In this document: positions 1 through 6,620 of the stretch, in pieces | Layout of the letters: each line of letters begins with the position of its first letter | Numbering within the stretch: the first letter of the stretch is position 1 | NCBI GenBank assembly: GCA_023141985.1 | Contig: JAGLKH010000120.1 | Coordinates: forward strand, 1-8,873 | Direction: 5' to 3' | Source of the DNA: Flavobacteriaceae bacterium | GTDB lineage: Bacteria; Bacteroidota; Bacteroidia; Flavobacteriales; Flavobacteriaceae | Length of the DNA stretch: 8,873 nt | Position numbers and translations under genes: made by a program | Notes under the pieces: model-generated | Told to the model about the DNA's origin: nothing | The model's database searches: none | The model's input: only the letters and a program-made list of their open reading frames with translations

Positions 1-7
1 AAAAGGT

Positions 8-550
8 TTAATTAGTTGTTAAATACGTTTCAATTTTCTTAACTGCAATATGATATGATGATTTTAAAGCGCCCTCACTGGTTTCTAAAACTTCAGACAT
101 ATCTTTATATTTTATATTATCGAAATATTTCATATTAAAGACTAATTGTTGTTTTTGTGGTAGCGTTGCAATGGCTTGTTGTAATTTTAATTGTATCTCA
201 TTACCTTCAAAATAAACATCAGCTTTTAAATTATTAATGGTATGATTTTGTACTTCCTCACTCGTGATTTTTGAATGCTTGGCATTTTTGTTTAGAAGAG
301 TTATAGCTTCGTTTGTAGCTATACGATACATCCAGGAATATAATTTACTTTCACCTTTAAAATTATTAATGTTTTTATAAATTTTTATGAATGTATTTTG
401 TAACACATCATCAGTATCATCGTGAGAAATAACAATTTTACGTATGTGCCAATACAATCTTTCTTTATAGAGTGAAATTAGTTCTCTAAAAGCTTTTTCT
501 TGTGTTTGGACAGATTTGAGTTGTGATAATAGTTCTTTTTCGTTATCCAC
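8..550 (-). CDS. ECF-type RNA polymerase sigma-70 factor
   Basis: This is a 180-residue sigma factor of the extracytoplasmic-function class, which directs core RNA polymerase to a limited set of promoters. Region 2 spans about residues 20-88, with the core-binding DDVLQNTFIKIYKN (47-60) followed by the -10-reading segment ending YSWMYRIATNEAI. Region 4 spans about 119-176, with the LPQKQQLVFNMKYFDN entry helix and a helix-turn-helix near 148-173. A variable acidic linker (about 92-118) joins them, and there is no region 1 or 3, as expected for ECF factors. The start is GTG (codon at 548-550); no in-frame ATG lies near it, and the first internal Met is deep in region 2. It is 315 bp downstream of the ABC exporter and behind a probable terminator, so it is likely transcribed separately. 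No anti-sigma gene is visible; a partner could lie beyond position 1, since the stop is only 8 bp from the window edge. Class is secure; the regulon is unknown. Confidence 0.95.
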   Translation of the reverse strand: MDNEKELLSQLKSVQTQEKAFRELISLYKERLYWHIRKIVISHDDTDDVLQNTFIKIYKNINNFKGESKLYSWMYRIATNEAITLLNKNAKHSKITSEEVQNHTINNLKADVYFEGNEIQLKLQQAIATLPQKQQLVFNMKYFDNIKYKDMSEVLETSEGALKSSYHIAVKKIETYLTTN

Positions 551-678
551 AAAAAATTAATTTCTTCTTTAGACTCACCAATTTAAGAAAAGTTTAATTG
601 CTTTCTATATGTTATTGAAAATATTTAAAACCACATTACAAGTTAAATGTCTGATAAACAATATTATATAAATAATTA

Positions 679-709
679 TATCGATAAAGTGTATAATATT
701 ATCGATAAA
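679..709. repeat. Paired TATCGATA palindromes, 21-bp spacing
   Basis: The 10-mer TATCGATAAA occurs at 679-688 and again at 700-709. Its core TATCGATA is a perfect palindrome. The copies are 21 bp apart, about two turns of the helix, so they lie on the same DNA face, an arrangement typical of paired sites for a dimeric regulator. They lie about 130-160 bp upstream of the sigma factor start. An operator role is inferred; chance in AT-rich DNA is possible. Confidence 0.4.
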
Positions 710-773
710 ATACACATTTTCTTTGGTGGTTTAATAAATTTGTTATACGTTTACAGCAACTTAACCAACTGGT

Positions 774-803
774 TTATTACCATTTCCCCAAATATGGTAA
801 TAA
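774..803. repeat. 10-bp perfect inverted repeat (hairpin)
   Basis: TTATTACCAT (774-783) and ATGGTAATAA (794-803) are exact inverted copies around a 10-base loop (784-793). The hairpin lies 3 bp from the stronger terminator-like hairpin at 807-842, and both loops contain CCCAAAT. On the minus strand it follows that terminator; on the plus strand it would precede it. Confidence 0.6.
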
Positions 804-806
804 TAA

Positions 807-842
807 AAGAAAGGGACGATACCCAAATTTCGTCCTTTTCTT
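807..842 (-). terminator. Probable intrinsic terminator of the minus-strand operon
   Basis: Arms 807-819 and 830-842 form a 13-bp stem with a single G-T wobble around a 10-base loop. It starts 23 bp past the ABC exporter stop. In the minus-strand transcript the stem is followed by a U-rich run (UUAUUAUUA). The right arm also ends in pyrimidine-rich sequence, so weak termination in the other direction is possible. Confidence 0.75.
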
Positions 843-865
843 AATTTTATAAGATGTCTAAAAGT

Positions 866-2692
866 TTATTGAATGGATTGCATTTCTACGAGTTTGCTGT
901 AAACTCCTTTCTTTTCAAGTAGCTCTTGATGCTTACCCTGTTCAACAATTTTACCCTTTTGCATTACAATAATAATGTCAGCATTTTGGATTGTAGAAAG
1001 CCGATGTGCAATAACAATAGAAGTTCTGTTTTTCATCATGTTTTCTAAAGCGATTTGAACTAAGCGTTCACTTTCGGTATCGAGAGCAGATGTAGCCTCA
1101 TCTAAAATCATAATAGGTGGATTTTTTAGAACAGCTCTAGCTATACTCAAACGTTGTTTTTGTCCGCCAGACAATTTATTTCCGGAATCACCAATGTTAC
1201 TTTCAATTCCTTTTGGTAAGTCTTTTACAAATTCCCAGGCATTAGCAATTTTAAGTGCTTCAATTATTTCTTTATCTGAAGCATCTTCTTTTCCTAAAAG
1301 AATATTGTTTTTTATAGTTTCGTTAAATAAAATTGAATCTTGAGTTACTAAACCCATTAAATTACGAAGGGATTGTTTCGTAAAATCTCTAATGTCTTGT
1401 CCATCAATTTTAATACTGCCATTATTAACATCGTAAAATCGAGTCACCAAATTTGCTATAGTACTTTTACCACTTCCGGATTGTCCTACAAGCGCCAGAG
1501 TTTTCCCTTTAGCAACAGTTATTGAAAAATCTTTTAAAACATGTTCATCTTCATATTTAAAAGAAACATTTTCTAAAGCTATCGAAGTTGTAAATTGTTT
1601 TTTATCTAAAGCGTTTGGTTTGTCTTTTAAAGGAGAGGTTGTATTTAAAATTTCCAGTACACGCTCGGCTGCTGCATTTCCTTTTTTAACACTATAACTG
1701 GCTTTGCTAATTGCTTTCGCAGGCGTTAAAATGTTATATGCAAGTCCTAAAAAGATTAAAAATTGTTCGCCTTCTAAGCTTTTATCGACTAAAACCATTG
1801 TGCCACCAAACCAAAGTAAAACACCAATTACAACTATGCCTAAAAACTCGCTGGTTGGTTTTGCTAAATTTGTCCGGTTTAATAATGAGTTTGAATAATG
1901 AAAAAAGCGATTTGTTGATTCCTTAAACTTATTAAAAAAGAGATTTTCGGAAGTAAAGCCTTTAATCACTTTTAAACTACCTAAAGTTTCTTCTAATAAA
2001 GATAAAAAATAGCCTTGTTCTGCTTGTACTTTATCTGATTTTTTCTTTAAACTTTTTCCTATTAAAGATATGATAAAACCAGAAATTGGTATAAATACAA
2101 ATACAAATATGGTTAGATCTAAACTTATGGTGAGCATATAAATAATAGTAAAAATGATTGTAAGTGGTTCCCGAAAAATTAATTCTAAAATTGATAAAAA
2201 GGAATGTTGAATTTCTAAAACATCAGTACCAAGTCTTGCCATAATATCACCTTTTCTTTTTTCTGAATAAAAAGATAATGGCAAGGTTATAGTTTTTTGG
2301 TAAAGCTCATTTCGTATATCTTTGAGTACTCCATTACGTAAGAATGTAATAAAATACATTGCCAAATAATTGAAAATATTTTTTAGGAAAAAAGTAGTTA
2401 ATATTAAAGCAATTACAAATATTAAAGCTTTTGAAGCATCAGTTCCTGCCATTTCAGAAATTTGATAATTTAAAAAATCGCTAAAATAATTTCCAAGTTC
2501 AAAGAAACCTTCATAATGTGGAGCTTCAGTTACTTTTTCTGTTTCCTTATCAAAAAGTATTTTTAATAAAGGCATTAAAACCATAAACGATAAACCAGAA
2601 AACAAAGCATAAAATATATTAGAAATTATATTTAATATAGCGTATCCTTTATAAGGTTTTGCAAAGCGTAGTATTTGCTTAAAGTAATTCAT
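866..2692 (-). CDS. MsbA-like ABC exporter (fused membrane and ATPase domains)
   Basis: This 608-residue half-transporter should work as a homodimer in the inner membrane, using ATP to export a lipid, lipid-linked sugar or drug. The type IV exporter membrane domain fills residues 1 to about 330, with hydrophobic segments near 17-39, 88-112, 172-190, 192-212, 283-302 and 309-325. The ATPase domain has every expected motif: A-loop Tyr380, Walker A GQSGSGKST (403-411), Q-loop Gln451, signature LSGGQ (507-511), Walker B IMILDE (527-532) with catalytic Glu532, D-loop SALD (535-538) and switch His563. Length is normal for MsbA-type exporters. Its ATG overlaps the stop of the upstream sugar mutase by one base (TAATG), pointing to translational coupling. 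Sequence alone does not show the substrate; the glycosyltransferase and mutase context suggests an envelope lipid or glycolipid. Bacteroidota often have several paralogues, so I do not assign msbA. Confidence 0.93.
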   Translation of the reverse strand: MNYFKQILRFAKPYKGYAILNIISNIFYALFSGLSFMVLMPLLKILFDKETEKVTEAPHYEGFFELGNYFSDFLNYQISEMAGTDASKALIFVIALILTTFFLKNIFNYLAMYFITFLRNGVLKDIRNELYQKTITLPLSFYSEKRKGDIMARLGTDVLEIQHSFLSILELIFREPLTIIFTIIYMLTISLDLTIFVFVFIPISGFIISLIGKSLKKKSDKVQAEQGYFLSLLEETLGSLKVIKGFTSENLFFNKFKESTNRFFHYSNSLLNRTNLAKPTSEFLGIVVIGVLLWFGGTMVLVDKSLEGEQFLIFLGLAYNILTPAKAISKASYSVKKGNAAAERVLEILNTTSPLKDKPNALDKKQFTTSIALENVSFKYEDEHVLKDFSITVAKGKTLALVGQSGSGKSTIANLVTRFYDVNNGSIKIDGQDIRDFTKQSLRNLMGLVTQDSILFNETIKNNILLGKEDASDKEIIEALKIANAWEFVKDLPKGIESNIGDSGNKLSGGQKQRLSIARAVLKNPPIMILDEATSALDTESERLVQIALENMMKNRTSIVIAHRLSTIQNADIIIVMQKGKIVEQGKHQELLEKKGVYSKLVEMQSIQ

Positions 2693-4422
2693 TAATTGAG
2701 CTTCATGTCTTTAATTATGGCGTCAATTTTTTCTTCTAATATAGCATCAGTTTTAGTAAATGCAGAAACCGAATTTAATGATGTGTTTACACTAATATAA
2801 AACTTAATTTTTGGTTCTGTTCCGCTCGGTCGTAATGCAATTTTACTTCCATCTTCAGTATAGTAAATAAGTACATTAGATTTCGGAATTTCTATTATTT
2901 CTTCTTCACCAGAAATCATATTTTTTGCAACAGATGTTTGGTAATCTTCAAGCATCACTACTTTTGAACCATTAATTGCTGTGAGTGGATTTTCTCTAAA
3001 GTTAATCATCATTTGTTTGATTTCATTAGCACCTTCAATACCTTTTTTTGTGACCGAAATTAAACGTTCTTTATAAAAGCCGTGCTTTATATAAAGTTGA
3101 ATCAATGCTTCATAAAATGAACTGCCTTCAGCTTTTGCCTGTGCAGCGATTTCACAAGCTAAAAGCGTTGCTGTAACGGCATCTTTATCTCTCACAAAAT
3201 CACCAACCATAAACCCAAAACTTTCTTCACCACCACCAATAAAATCAAGGTCAGAGAAATCTTTAATCATCTTCGCAATCCACTTAAACCCGGTTAACCC
3301 AATTTTACATTCTACATTAAAAGCAGCAGCTAAATCGTTCATCATTGGTGTGGAAACTATCGTAGAGGCTATAAATTCTTTACCTTTTATTTTACCCTGA
3401 TCTTGCCATTGTTGTAATAGGAAATTGGTCATCATAAGCATGGCTTGATTTCCGTTAAGTAAAATGAGTTCATTATTTAAATCACGAACAGCGACACCAA
3501 TGCGGTCACTATCGGGATCAGTACCAATAACGATATCTCCATCTACTTTTTGAGCCAATTCTAATGCCATTTTTAAGGCTGCCGGCTCTTCAGGGTTTGG
3601 AGATTCAACGGTTGGAAAGTCTCCATTGGGCACTTCCTGTTCTTTTACAATATGAACATTGTTATAGCCTGCACGTTTTAAAGTTTCCGGAATTAAAGTT
3701 ATCGATGTGCCATGAAGCGAGGTGAAAACAATATTTAAATTATCTTTTGCTTCTTTTGAAGTATTAAAACTACCGTTCTTTATAGCTGCATTTATAAAGA
3801 CTTCATCGATAGCTGCACCTATATAATTGATTAGGTTTTCTTTGGCTTCAAATTTAATTTCTGAATATTCTAAACGATCGATTTCTTGAATAATTTCTTC
3901 GTCTTGAGGTGGAACCAATTGTCCTCCATCCTGCCAATATACTTTGTAACCATTATATTCTGGTGGATTGTGGGATGCTGTGAGCACAATTCCACAATGA
4001 CAATTAAGATGTTTTAACGCAAAAGATAATTCTGGTGTAGGACGCAAATCTTCAAACAAATACACTTCAATATTATTTGCCGAAAACACATCTGCAACTA
4101 GTTTTGCAAACGATTTACTATTGTGCCGACAATCGAAAGCTATTGCAGCTTTAATTTTTTCGTTAGGAAACTGTTGATGTAAATAATTACTTAATCCTTG
4201 TGTGTTTTTTCCAAGTGTATATTTATTGATACGGTTGGTACCAACACCCATAATTCCTCGCATTCCTCCAGTTCCAAATTCCAGATCTTTATAAAAACTT
4301 TCCTGAAGTTCTTGAGGGTTTGAAGCTATTAAATTTTTTATATGACTCTGAGTATCTTCATCGAAAGCTGGTGTTAACCAAGCATTCACTCTTTCTAATA
4401 GTTTAGTTTCCATATCAATCAT
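2692..4422 (-). CDS. Phosphoglucomutase/phosphomannomutase (alpha-D-phosphohexomutase)
   Basis: This 576-residue cytoplasmic enzyme should interconvert hexose 1- and 6-phosphates through a phosphoserine, feeding nucleotide-sugar synthesis. The four-domain layout is complete: an N-terminal GTGGMRG segment (50-56), the catalytic TASHNPP loop with Ser150, the metal-binding DPDSDR (302-307), the sugar-specificity loop GGGEESFG (396-403) and the C-terminal phosphate-binding RPSGTEPK (531-538). The length fits the longer bacterial PGM type (about 550-600 residues) rather than the 450-residue ManB/GlmM type. Glucose versus mannose preference cannot be settled by eye. Two in-frame ATGs compete, at 4422 and 4413 (residue 4); the longer is given, but [12 protein letters not shown] is an equally natural start. 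The glycosyltransferase gene is 77 bp upstream and the ABC exporter overlaps the 3' end. Confidence 0.95.
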   Translation of the reverse strand: MIDMETKLLERVNAWLTPAFDEDTQSHIKNLIASNPQELQESFYKDLEFGTGGMRGIMGVGTNRINKYTLGKNTQGLSNYLHQQFPNEKIKAAIAFDCRHNSKSFAKLVADVFSANNIEVYLFEDLRPTPELSFALKHLNCHCGIVLTASHNPPEYNGYKVYWQDGGQLVPPQDEEIIQEIDRLEYSEIKFEAKENLINYIGAAIDEVFINAAIKNGSFNTSKEAKDNLNIVFTSLHGTSITLIPETLKRAGYNNVHIVKEQEVPNGDFPTVESPNPEEPAALKMALELAQKVDGDIVIGTDPDSDRIGVAVRDLNNELILLNGNQAMLMMTNFLLQQWQDQGKIKGKEFIASTIVSTPMMNDLAAAFNVECKIGLTGFKWIAKMIKDFSDLDFIGGGEESFGFMVGDFVRDKDAVTATLLACEIAAQAKAEGSSFYEALIQLYIKHGFYKERLISVTKKGIEGANEIKQMMINFRENPLTAINGSKVVMLEDYQTSVAKNMISGEEEIIEIPKSNVLIYYTEDGSKIALRPSGTEPKIKFYISVNTSLNSVSAFTKTDAILEEKIDAIIKDMKLN

Positions 4423-4450
4423 ATGCTAATAAATATGCAGTAAAAGTAAG

Positions 4451-4464
4451 CATTTAGGTAAATG
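4451..4464. repeat. Short dyad upstream of the sugar mutase
   Basis: CATTTA (4451-4456) and TAAATG (4459-4464) are inverted copies with a 2-bp spacer, 29 bp upstream of the mutase ATG in the 77-bp gap after the glycosyltransferase. The spacing is too tight for an RNA hairpin, so it would act as a DNA dyad if it acts at all. With six-base arms it may be chance. Confidence 0.25.
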
Positions 4465-4499
4465 ATGCGATGTAATAAGATGTTAATTTGAATGTTAAG

Positions 4500-5447
4500 T
4501 TATAAATTCAATTCTTCTTTAATTGAATATCGTTTTTTATCACGTTGTGACCGAAGAATAATTTCGCCCAAAAAACCAGCTATAAAAAACTGAGTTCCAA
4601 TAATCATTGTTACAAGTGAGATATAAAATTGAGGACGCTGGGTAATCAATCGACCAAAAGGATTAACAAATAATTTATCTATTCCAAGATATAATGCAAA
4701 CCCAAAACCTACAATAAACATTATTACACCTAAAGCGCCAAAAAAGTGCATTGGTCTTTTACCAAATCGAGAGATAAACCAAATAGTTATAAGATCTAAA
4801 AAACCATGAATAAATCGTTCCATACCAAATTTTGTTTTTCCATATTTTCTAGCTTGATGTTGTACTATTTTTTCACCTATTTTAGAAAAGCCTTCATTTT
4901 TTGCTAAAACAGGAATATAGCGATGCATTTCGCCATTAACATCTATATTTTTAATAACTTCACTTTTAAATGCTTTTAACCCACAATTAAAATCGTGTAG
5001 TTTTACTCCAGATGTTTTACGAGCTGCCCAATTAAAAAGTTTTGAAGGCAGATTTTTTCCTATTACAGAATCATATCGTTTCTTTTTCCATCCGGAAACT
5101 AAGTCGTAATCGTTATTAACAATCATATTATAGAGTTCTGGAATTTCTTCCGGATTGTCTTGCAAATCGGCATCCATTGTAATTACAACATCCCCAATAG
5201 CTTTTTTAAAGCCAATATGTAAGGCTTGCGATTTTCCATAGTTTTTAAAAAACCGAATACCTCTTACGTTAGCATCTTTTTTAGAAAGTATTTCTATAGT
5301 TTCCCAGGACTTATCTGTACTACCATCATCAATAAAAATAATTTCATAAGAAAAATGATTGGATTGCATAACCTTTGCAATCCAATCATGAAGTTCGTTT
5401 AAAGATTCGTGTTCGTTAAGTAGTGGTATAACTACAGATATGTTCAT
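4500..5447 (-). CDS. GT2 family glycosyltransferase, DPM1/GtrB-like, membrane anchored
   Basis: This 315-residue enzyme should move a sugar from a nucleotide donor, most likely to a polyprenyl phosphate, on the cytoplasmic side of the inner membrane. The GT-A fold is clear: VVIPLLNE at the start (residues 5-12), the nucleotide-binding DDGSTD (40-45), the metal-binding DAD (92-94) within MDADLQDNPEEI, HDFNCGLKAF (151-160), and a basic RKYGKTKFG (200-208) typical of dolichol/undecaprenyl-phosphate sugar transferases. Two C-terminal membrane helices follow (about 234-256 and 273-296), as in the GtrB/YkcC group. Cys155 is part of the family motif. The gene lies 38 bp downstream of the DUF4199-type gene and 77 bp upstream of the mutase, probably in one operon. 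The sugar and acceptor are not readable from sequence; a lipid-linked sugar donor for envelope glycan modification is the likely product. Confidence 0.92.
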   Translation of the reverse strand: MNISVVIPLLNEHESLNELHDWIAKVMQSNHFSYEIIFIDDGSTDKSWETIEILSKKDANVRGIRFFKNYGKSQALHIGFKKAIGDVVITMDADLQDNPEEIPELYNMIVNNDYDLVSGWKKKRYDSVIGKNLPSKLFNWAARKTSGVKLHDFNCGLKAFKSEVIKNIDVNGEMHRYIPVLAKNEGFSKIGEKIVQHQARKYGKTKFGMERFIHGFLDLITIWFISRFGKRPMHFFGALGVIMFIVGFGFALYLGIDKLFVNPFGRLITQRPQFYISLVTMIIGTQFFIAGFLGEIILRSQRDKKRYSIKEELNL

Positions 5448-5485
5448 TTAAATGATGTCTATATTTATTACCAAAAATAAAGAAA

Positions 5486-6013
5486 TTATTCTGTTTCAGG
5501 ATTTTTTTTCATTATAGCGGCTACGATTAAGCCAATAACACTAAAAATAACCAATTGTATAGCTAAACTTTTTACTACATTACCAACCGAAAATTGATTG
5601 TCTTTTTCCATTTTATCAACAGCTTCTGCAATTGTTTCAGCAGGAGCTCCAAATCCTTCCATCATTGCTATTGAGGCTTCAATTGTTTTTTCTTTAATAA
5701 CATTAGCAGCCTCAGGGTCTATGATATTAAAAATAAGATATGATACAACTGTGCTTATCACAAGGCCAATTAAGATTGTAAGAAAATAAGACGTAAAACT
5801 TTGTTTAAATGTAATATAGCCTTCTAATAACCCTTTTGCTTTTGCTACAGAAATAATTCCAAATACTATAATTAATAATAAAATAAAAATACTATACCAC
5901 ATATTTATCATCAAATCTAAATTAACAGCATATACAAGAGCTGTTAATAAGGCTAATAAACCACCTAGATAAAGACCATAATTTTTTGCACTGGACTTAA
6001 TTGAATCTTCCAT
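5486..6013 (-). CDS. DUF4199-type four-helix membrane protein, function unknown
   Basis: This is a 175-residue integral membrane protein with four predicted helices (about 11-29, 37-56, 74-98 and 147-168). A polar loop of about 48 residues (99-146), rich in Glu, Ala and Lys, separates helices 3 and 4, and a short charged tail ends KKNPETE. The helix layout and the GYITFKQSF segment (65-73) before helix 3 match what I recall of DUF4199 proteins, which are common in Bacteroidota and have no assigned role. I see no enzyme motif. It is the first gene of the minus-strand unit, 38 bp ahead of the glycosyltransferase, so a part in envelope sugar transfer or export is a reasonable guess from context only. 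The ATG at 6013 follows a Bacteroidota -7 element by about 37 bp. Confidence 0.8.
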   Translation of the reverse strand: MEDSIKSSAKNYGLYLGGLLALLTALVYAVNLDLMINMWYSIFILLLIIVFGIISVAKAKGLLEGYITFKQSFTSYFLTILIGLVISTVVSYLIFNIIDPEAANVIKEKTIEASIAMMEGFGAPAETIAEAVDKMEKDNQFSVGNVVKSLAIQLVIFSVIGLIVAAIMKKNPETE

Positions 6014-6050
6014 TATTTATTGTTTTTTAGTTATATATTAAGTTAGTAAA

Positions 6051-6058
6051 CAAAGATA
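6051..6058 (-). promoter_or_regulatory. Probable -7 promoter element of the DUF4199 operon
   Basis: On the minus strand this reads TATCTTTG, a perfect match to the Bacteroidota -7 consensus TAnnTTTG, placed 37 bp before the ATG at 6013. The matching -33 TTG is absent: at the standard 19-bp spacing the position falls at 6078-6080, inside the left arm of the palindrome at 6076-6095. Confidence 0.55.
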
Positions 6059-6075
6059 CGAAAACGTTACATTTT

Positions 6076-6095
6076 ATTCCCACGAAAGTGGGAAT
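6076..6095. repeat. REP-like palindrome with GAAA loop
   Basis: ATTCCCAC (6076-6083) and GTGGGAAT (6088-6095) are exact inverted copies around GAAA (6084-6087), a stable GNRA-type tetraloop on the plus-strand RNA. From memory, palindromes of this build (ATTCCTGC, GAAA, GCAGGAAT) are scattered between genes in many Flavobacteriaceae; I could not check this. The degenerate copy near 6154-6161 carries exactly that GCAGGAAT version. Confidence 0.75.
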
Positions 6096-6169
6096 CTTAT
6101 AATACGAAAGTGGGAATCTTATGGTATTTAGGCAAGAATTTTATTCTATCAAAGCAGGAATCTTAAGTT
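6082..6169. repeat. Four 22-bp tandem repeat units, decaying
   Basis: The 19-mer beginning ACGAAAGTGGGAATC at 6082-6100 is repeated exactly at 6104-6122. A third unit at 6126-6144 matches at 11 of 19 positions, with its GAAT-TTAT end well kept. A fourth at 6148-6165 matches at 14 of 18. All four keep a strict 22-bp phase. The first unit is the right half of the palindrome at 6076-6095, so the array looks like a palindrome arm multiplied in tandem and then degraded. It is not a CRISPR: the units are contiguous and there are no unique spacers of normal length. Confidence 0.65.
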
Positions 6170-6214
6170 TAATAACTGTGTAATGCTTAAAAAAAATAAT
6201 CTTGTGTAAATAAA

Positions 6215-6242
6215 TTTACAAAAATCATTGCTGATTTGTAAA
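6215..6242. promoter_or_regulatory. Dyad over the rpmE2 -33 box, possible operator
   Basis: TTTACAAA (6215-6222) and TTTGTAAA (6235-6242) are exact inverted copies 12 bp apart, enclosing the -33 TTG at 6228-6230. A dimeric repressor bound here would block the rpmE2 promoter. No regulator gene nearby points to a family, and it does not resemble the Zur box I know. Confidence 0.4.
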
Positions 6243-6257
6243 AAATACTTAAATTTG
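6228..6257 (+). promoter_or_regulatory. rpmE2 promoter, Bacteroidota type
   Basis: TTG (6228-6230), a 19-bp spacer and TAAATTTG (6250-6257) match the Bacteroidota housekeeping promoter (-33 TTG, -7 TAnnTTTG) in sequence and spacing. Transcription should start near 6263-6265, leaving a leader of about 30 bases before the ATG at 6294. This is the best promoter in the window. Confidence 0.8.
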
Positions 6258-6293
6258 CAGCTCGAAAAACGAAACGATTTTAAAGTTTAAGTG

Positions 6294-6545
6294 ATGAAAA
6301 AAGGTATACATCCTGAAAATTATAGATTAATAGCTTTTAAAGACATGTCTAACAACGATGTGTTTTTAACAAAATCTACTGCAAATACGAGTGAAACTAT
6401 TGATGTTGATGGTGTTGAATACCCATTAATAAAAATGGAAATTTCGAGAACATCTCATCCTTACTACACTGGTAAATCTAAATTAGTAGATACTGCCGGT
6501 AGAATTGATAAGTTTAAAACTAAGTACGCTAAATTTAAAAAATAA
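6294..6545 (+). CDS. rpmE2: 50S ribosomal protein L31, type B
   Basis: This 83-residue protein is a component of the large ribosomal subunit, bound near the central protuberance and bridging the subunits. MKKGIHPENYR at the start, the TSHPYYTG motif (53-60) and a basic tail (KFKTKYAKFKK) are diagnostic of type B L31. It has no cysteine at all, so it is the zinc-independent form. The start is the ATG at 6294; a GTG just before it (6291-6293) is in frame but would add only one residue and breaks the standard MKKGIHP opening. The gene has its own strong promoter 30-60 bp upstream and a strong terminator 27 bp after the stop, so it can be expressed as a single-gene transcript. In Bacteroidota this form is usually the main L31 rather than a zinc-starvation spare. 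Confidence 0.97.
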   Translation: MKKGIHPENYRLIAFKDMSNNDVFLTKSTANTSETIDVDGVEYPLIKMEISRTSHPYYTGKSKLVDTAGRIDKFKTKYAKFKK

Positions 6546-6572
6546 TCTTAGCGAAAAACATATTTCATAAAA

Positions 6573-6599
6573 GCCTTTCAATTATTGAAAGGCTTTTTT
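6573..6599 (+). terminator. Intrinsic terminator after rpmE2
   Basis: GCCTTTCAA (6573-6581) pairs with TTGAAAGGC (6585-6593) in a 9-bp perfect stem with a 3-base loop, followed by six T (6594-6599). Upstream A residues (6569-6572) can extend the stem into the T run. It ends 21 bp before the GlmU-like ATG, so it can also act as an attenuator for that gene. Confidence 0.9.
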
Positions 6600-6620
6600 A
6601 TTTTTACAAAAAGCATTTTT

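Larger units (their letters stand above)
551..865. other. 315-bp intergenic region, sigma factor to ABC exporter
   Basis: No convincing gene lies here. The stretch contains, from left to right, the AT-rich leader of the sigma factor, two TATCGATA palindromes (679-686 and 700-707), a perfect plus-strand TAAATTTG (735-742) without a matching TTG upstream, a 10-bp inverted repeat (774-803) and a 13-bp hairpin (807-842). A 65-codon plus-strand reading frame (647-844) crosses both hairpins and is rejected as a gene. The sigma factor promoter should lie in this region on the minus strand, but I cannot place it: the best -7 candidate (578-585, minus TAAATTGG) has one mismatch and no TTG at the right distance. 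Confidence 0.7.
6014..6293. other. 280-bp divergent promoter region
   Basis: This non-coding spacer separates the minus-strand envelope operon from the plus-strand rpmE2 unit. It holds a minus-strand -7 element (6051-6058), a palindrome with decaying 22-bp repeats (6076-6169), an 8-bp dyad (6215-6242) and the rpmE2 promoter (6228-6257). No open frame here looks like a gene. Confidence 0.85.

Noticed and set aside
647..844. 65-codon plus-strand reading frame
   Set aside because: Its last third is made of the 774-803 inverted repeat and the 807-842 terminator hairpin, it has no recognisable domain, and its start lies in repeat-bearing AT-rich DNA. It is best explained as non-coding.
6082..6169. 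CRISPR array
   Set aside because: Units are 22 bp in period with 19-bp repeats, leaving 3-bp gaps rather than spacers, and no cas gene is present.
6215..6242. Zur box controlling rpmE2
   Set aside because: The dyad does not resemble the Zur consensus I know, and a cysteine-free L31 may well be the main L31 here rather than a zinc-starvation replacement.
6291..6293. GTG start for L31
   Set aside because: It sits directly before the ATG at 6294, which gives the standard MKKGIHP start.
6585..6620. TTG start extending the GlmU-like protein by 12 residues
   Set aside because: The extension is encoded by the right arm and T run of the rpmE2 terminator; the ATG at 6621 gives the natural MNYILFDGP opening.
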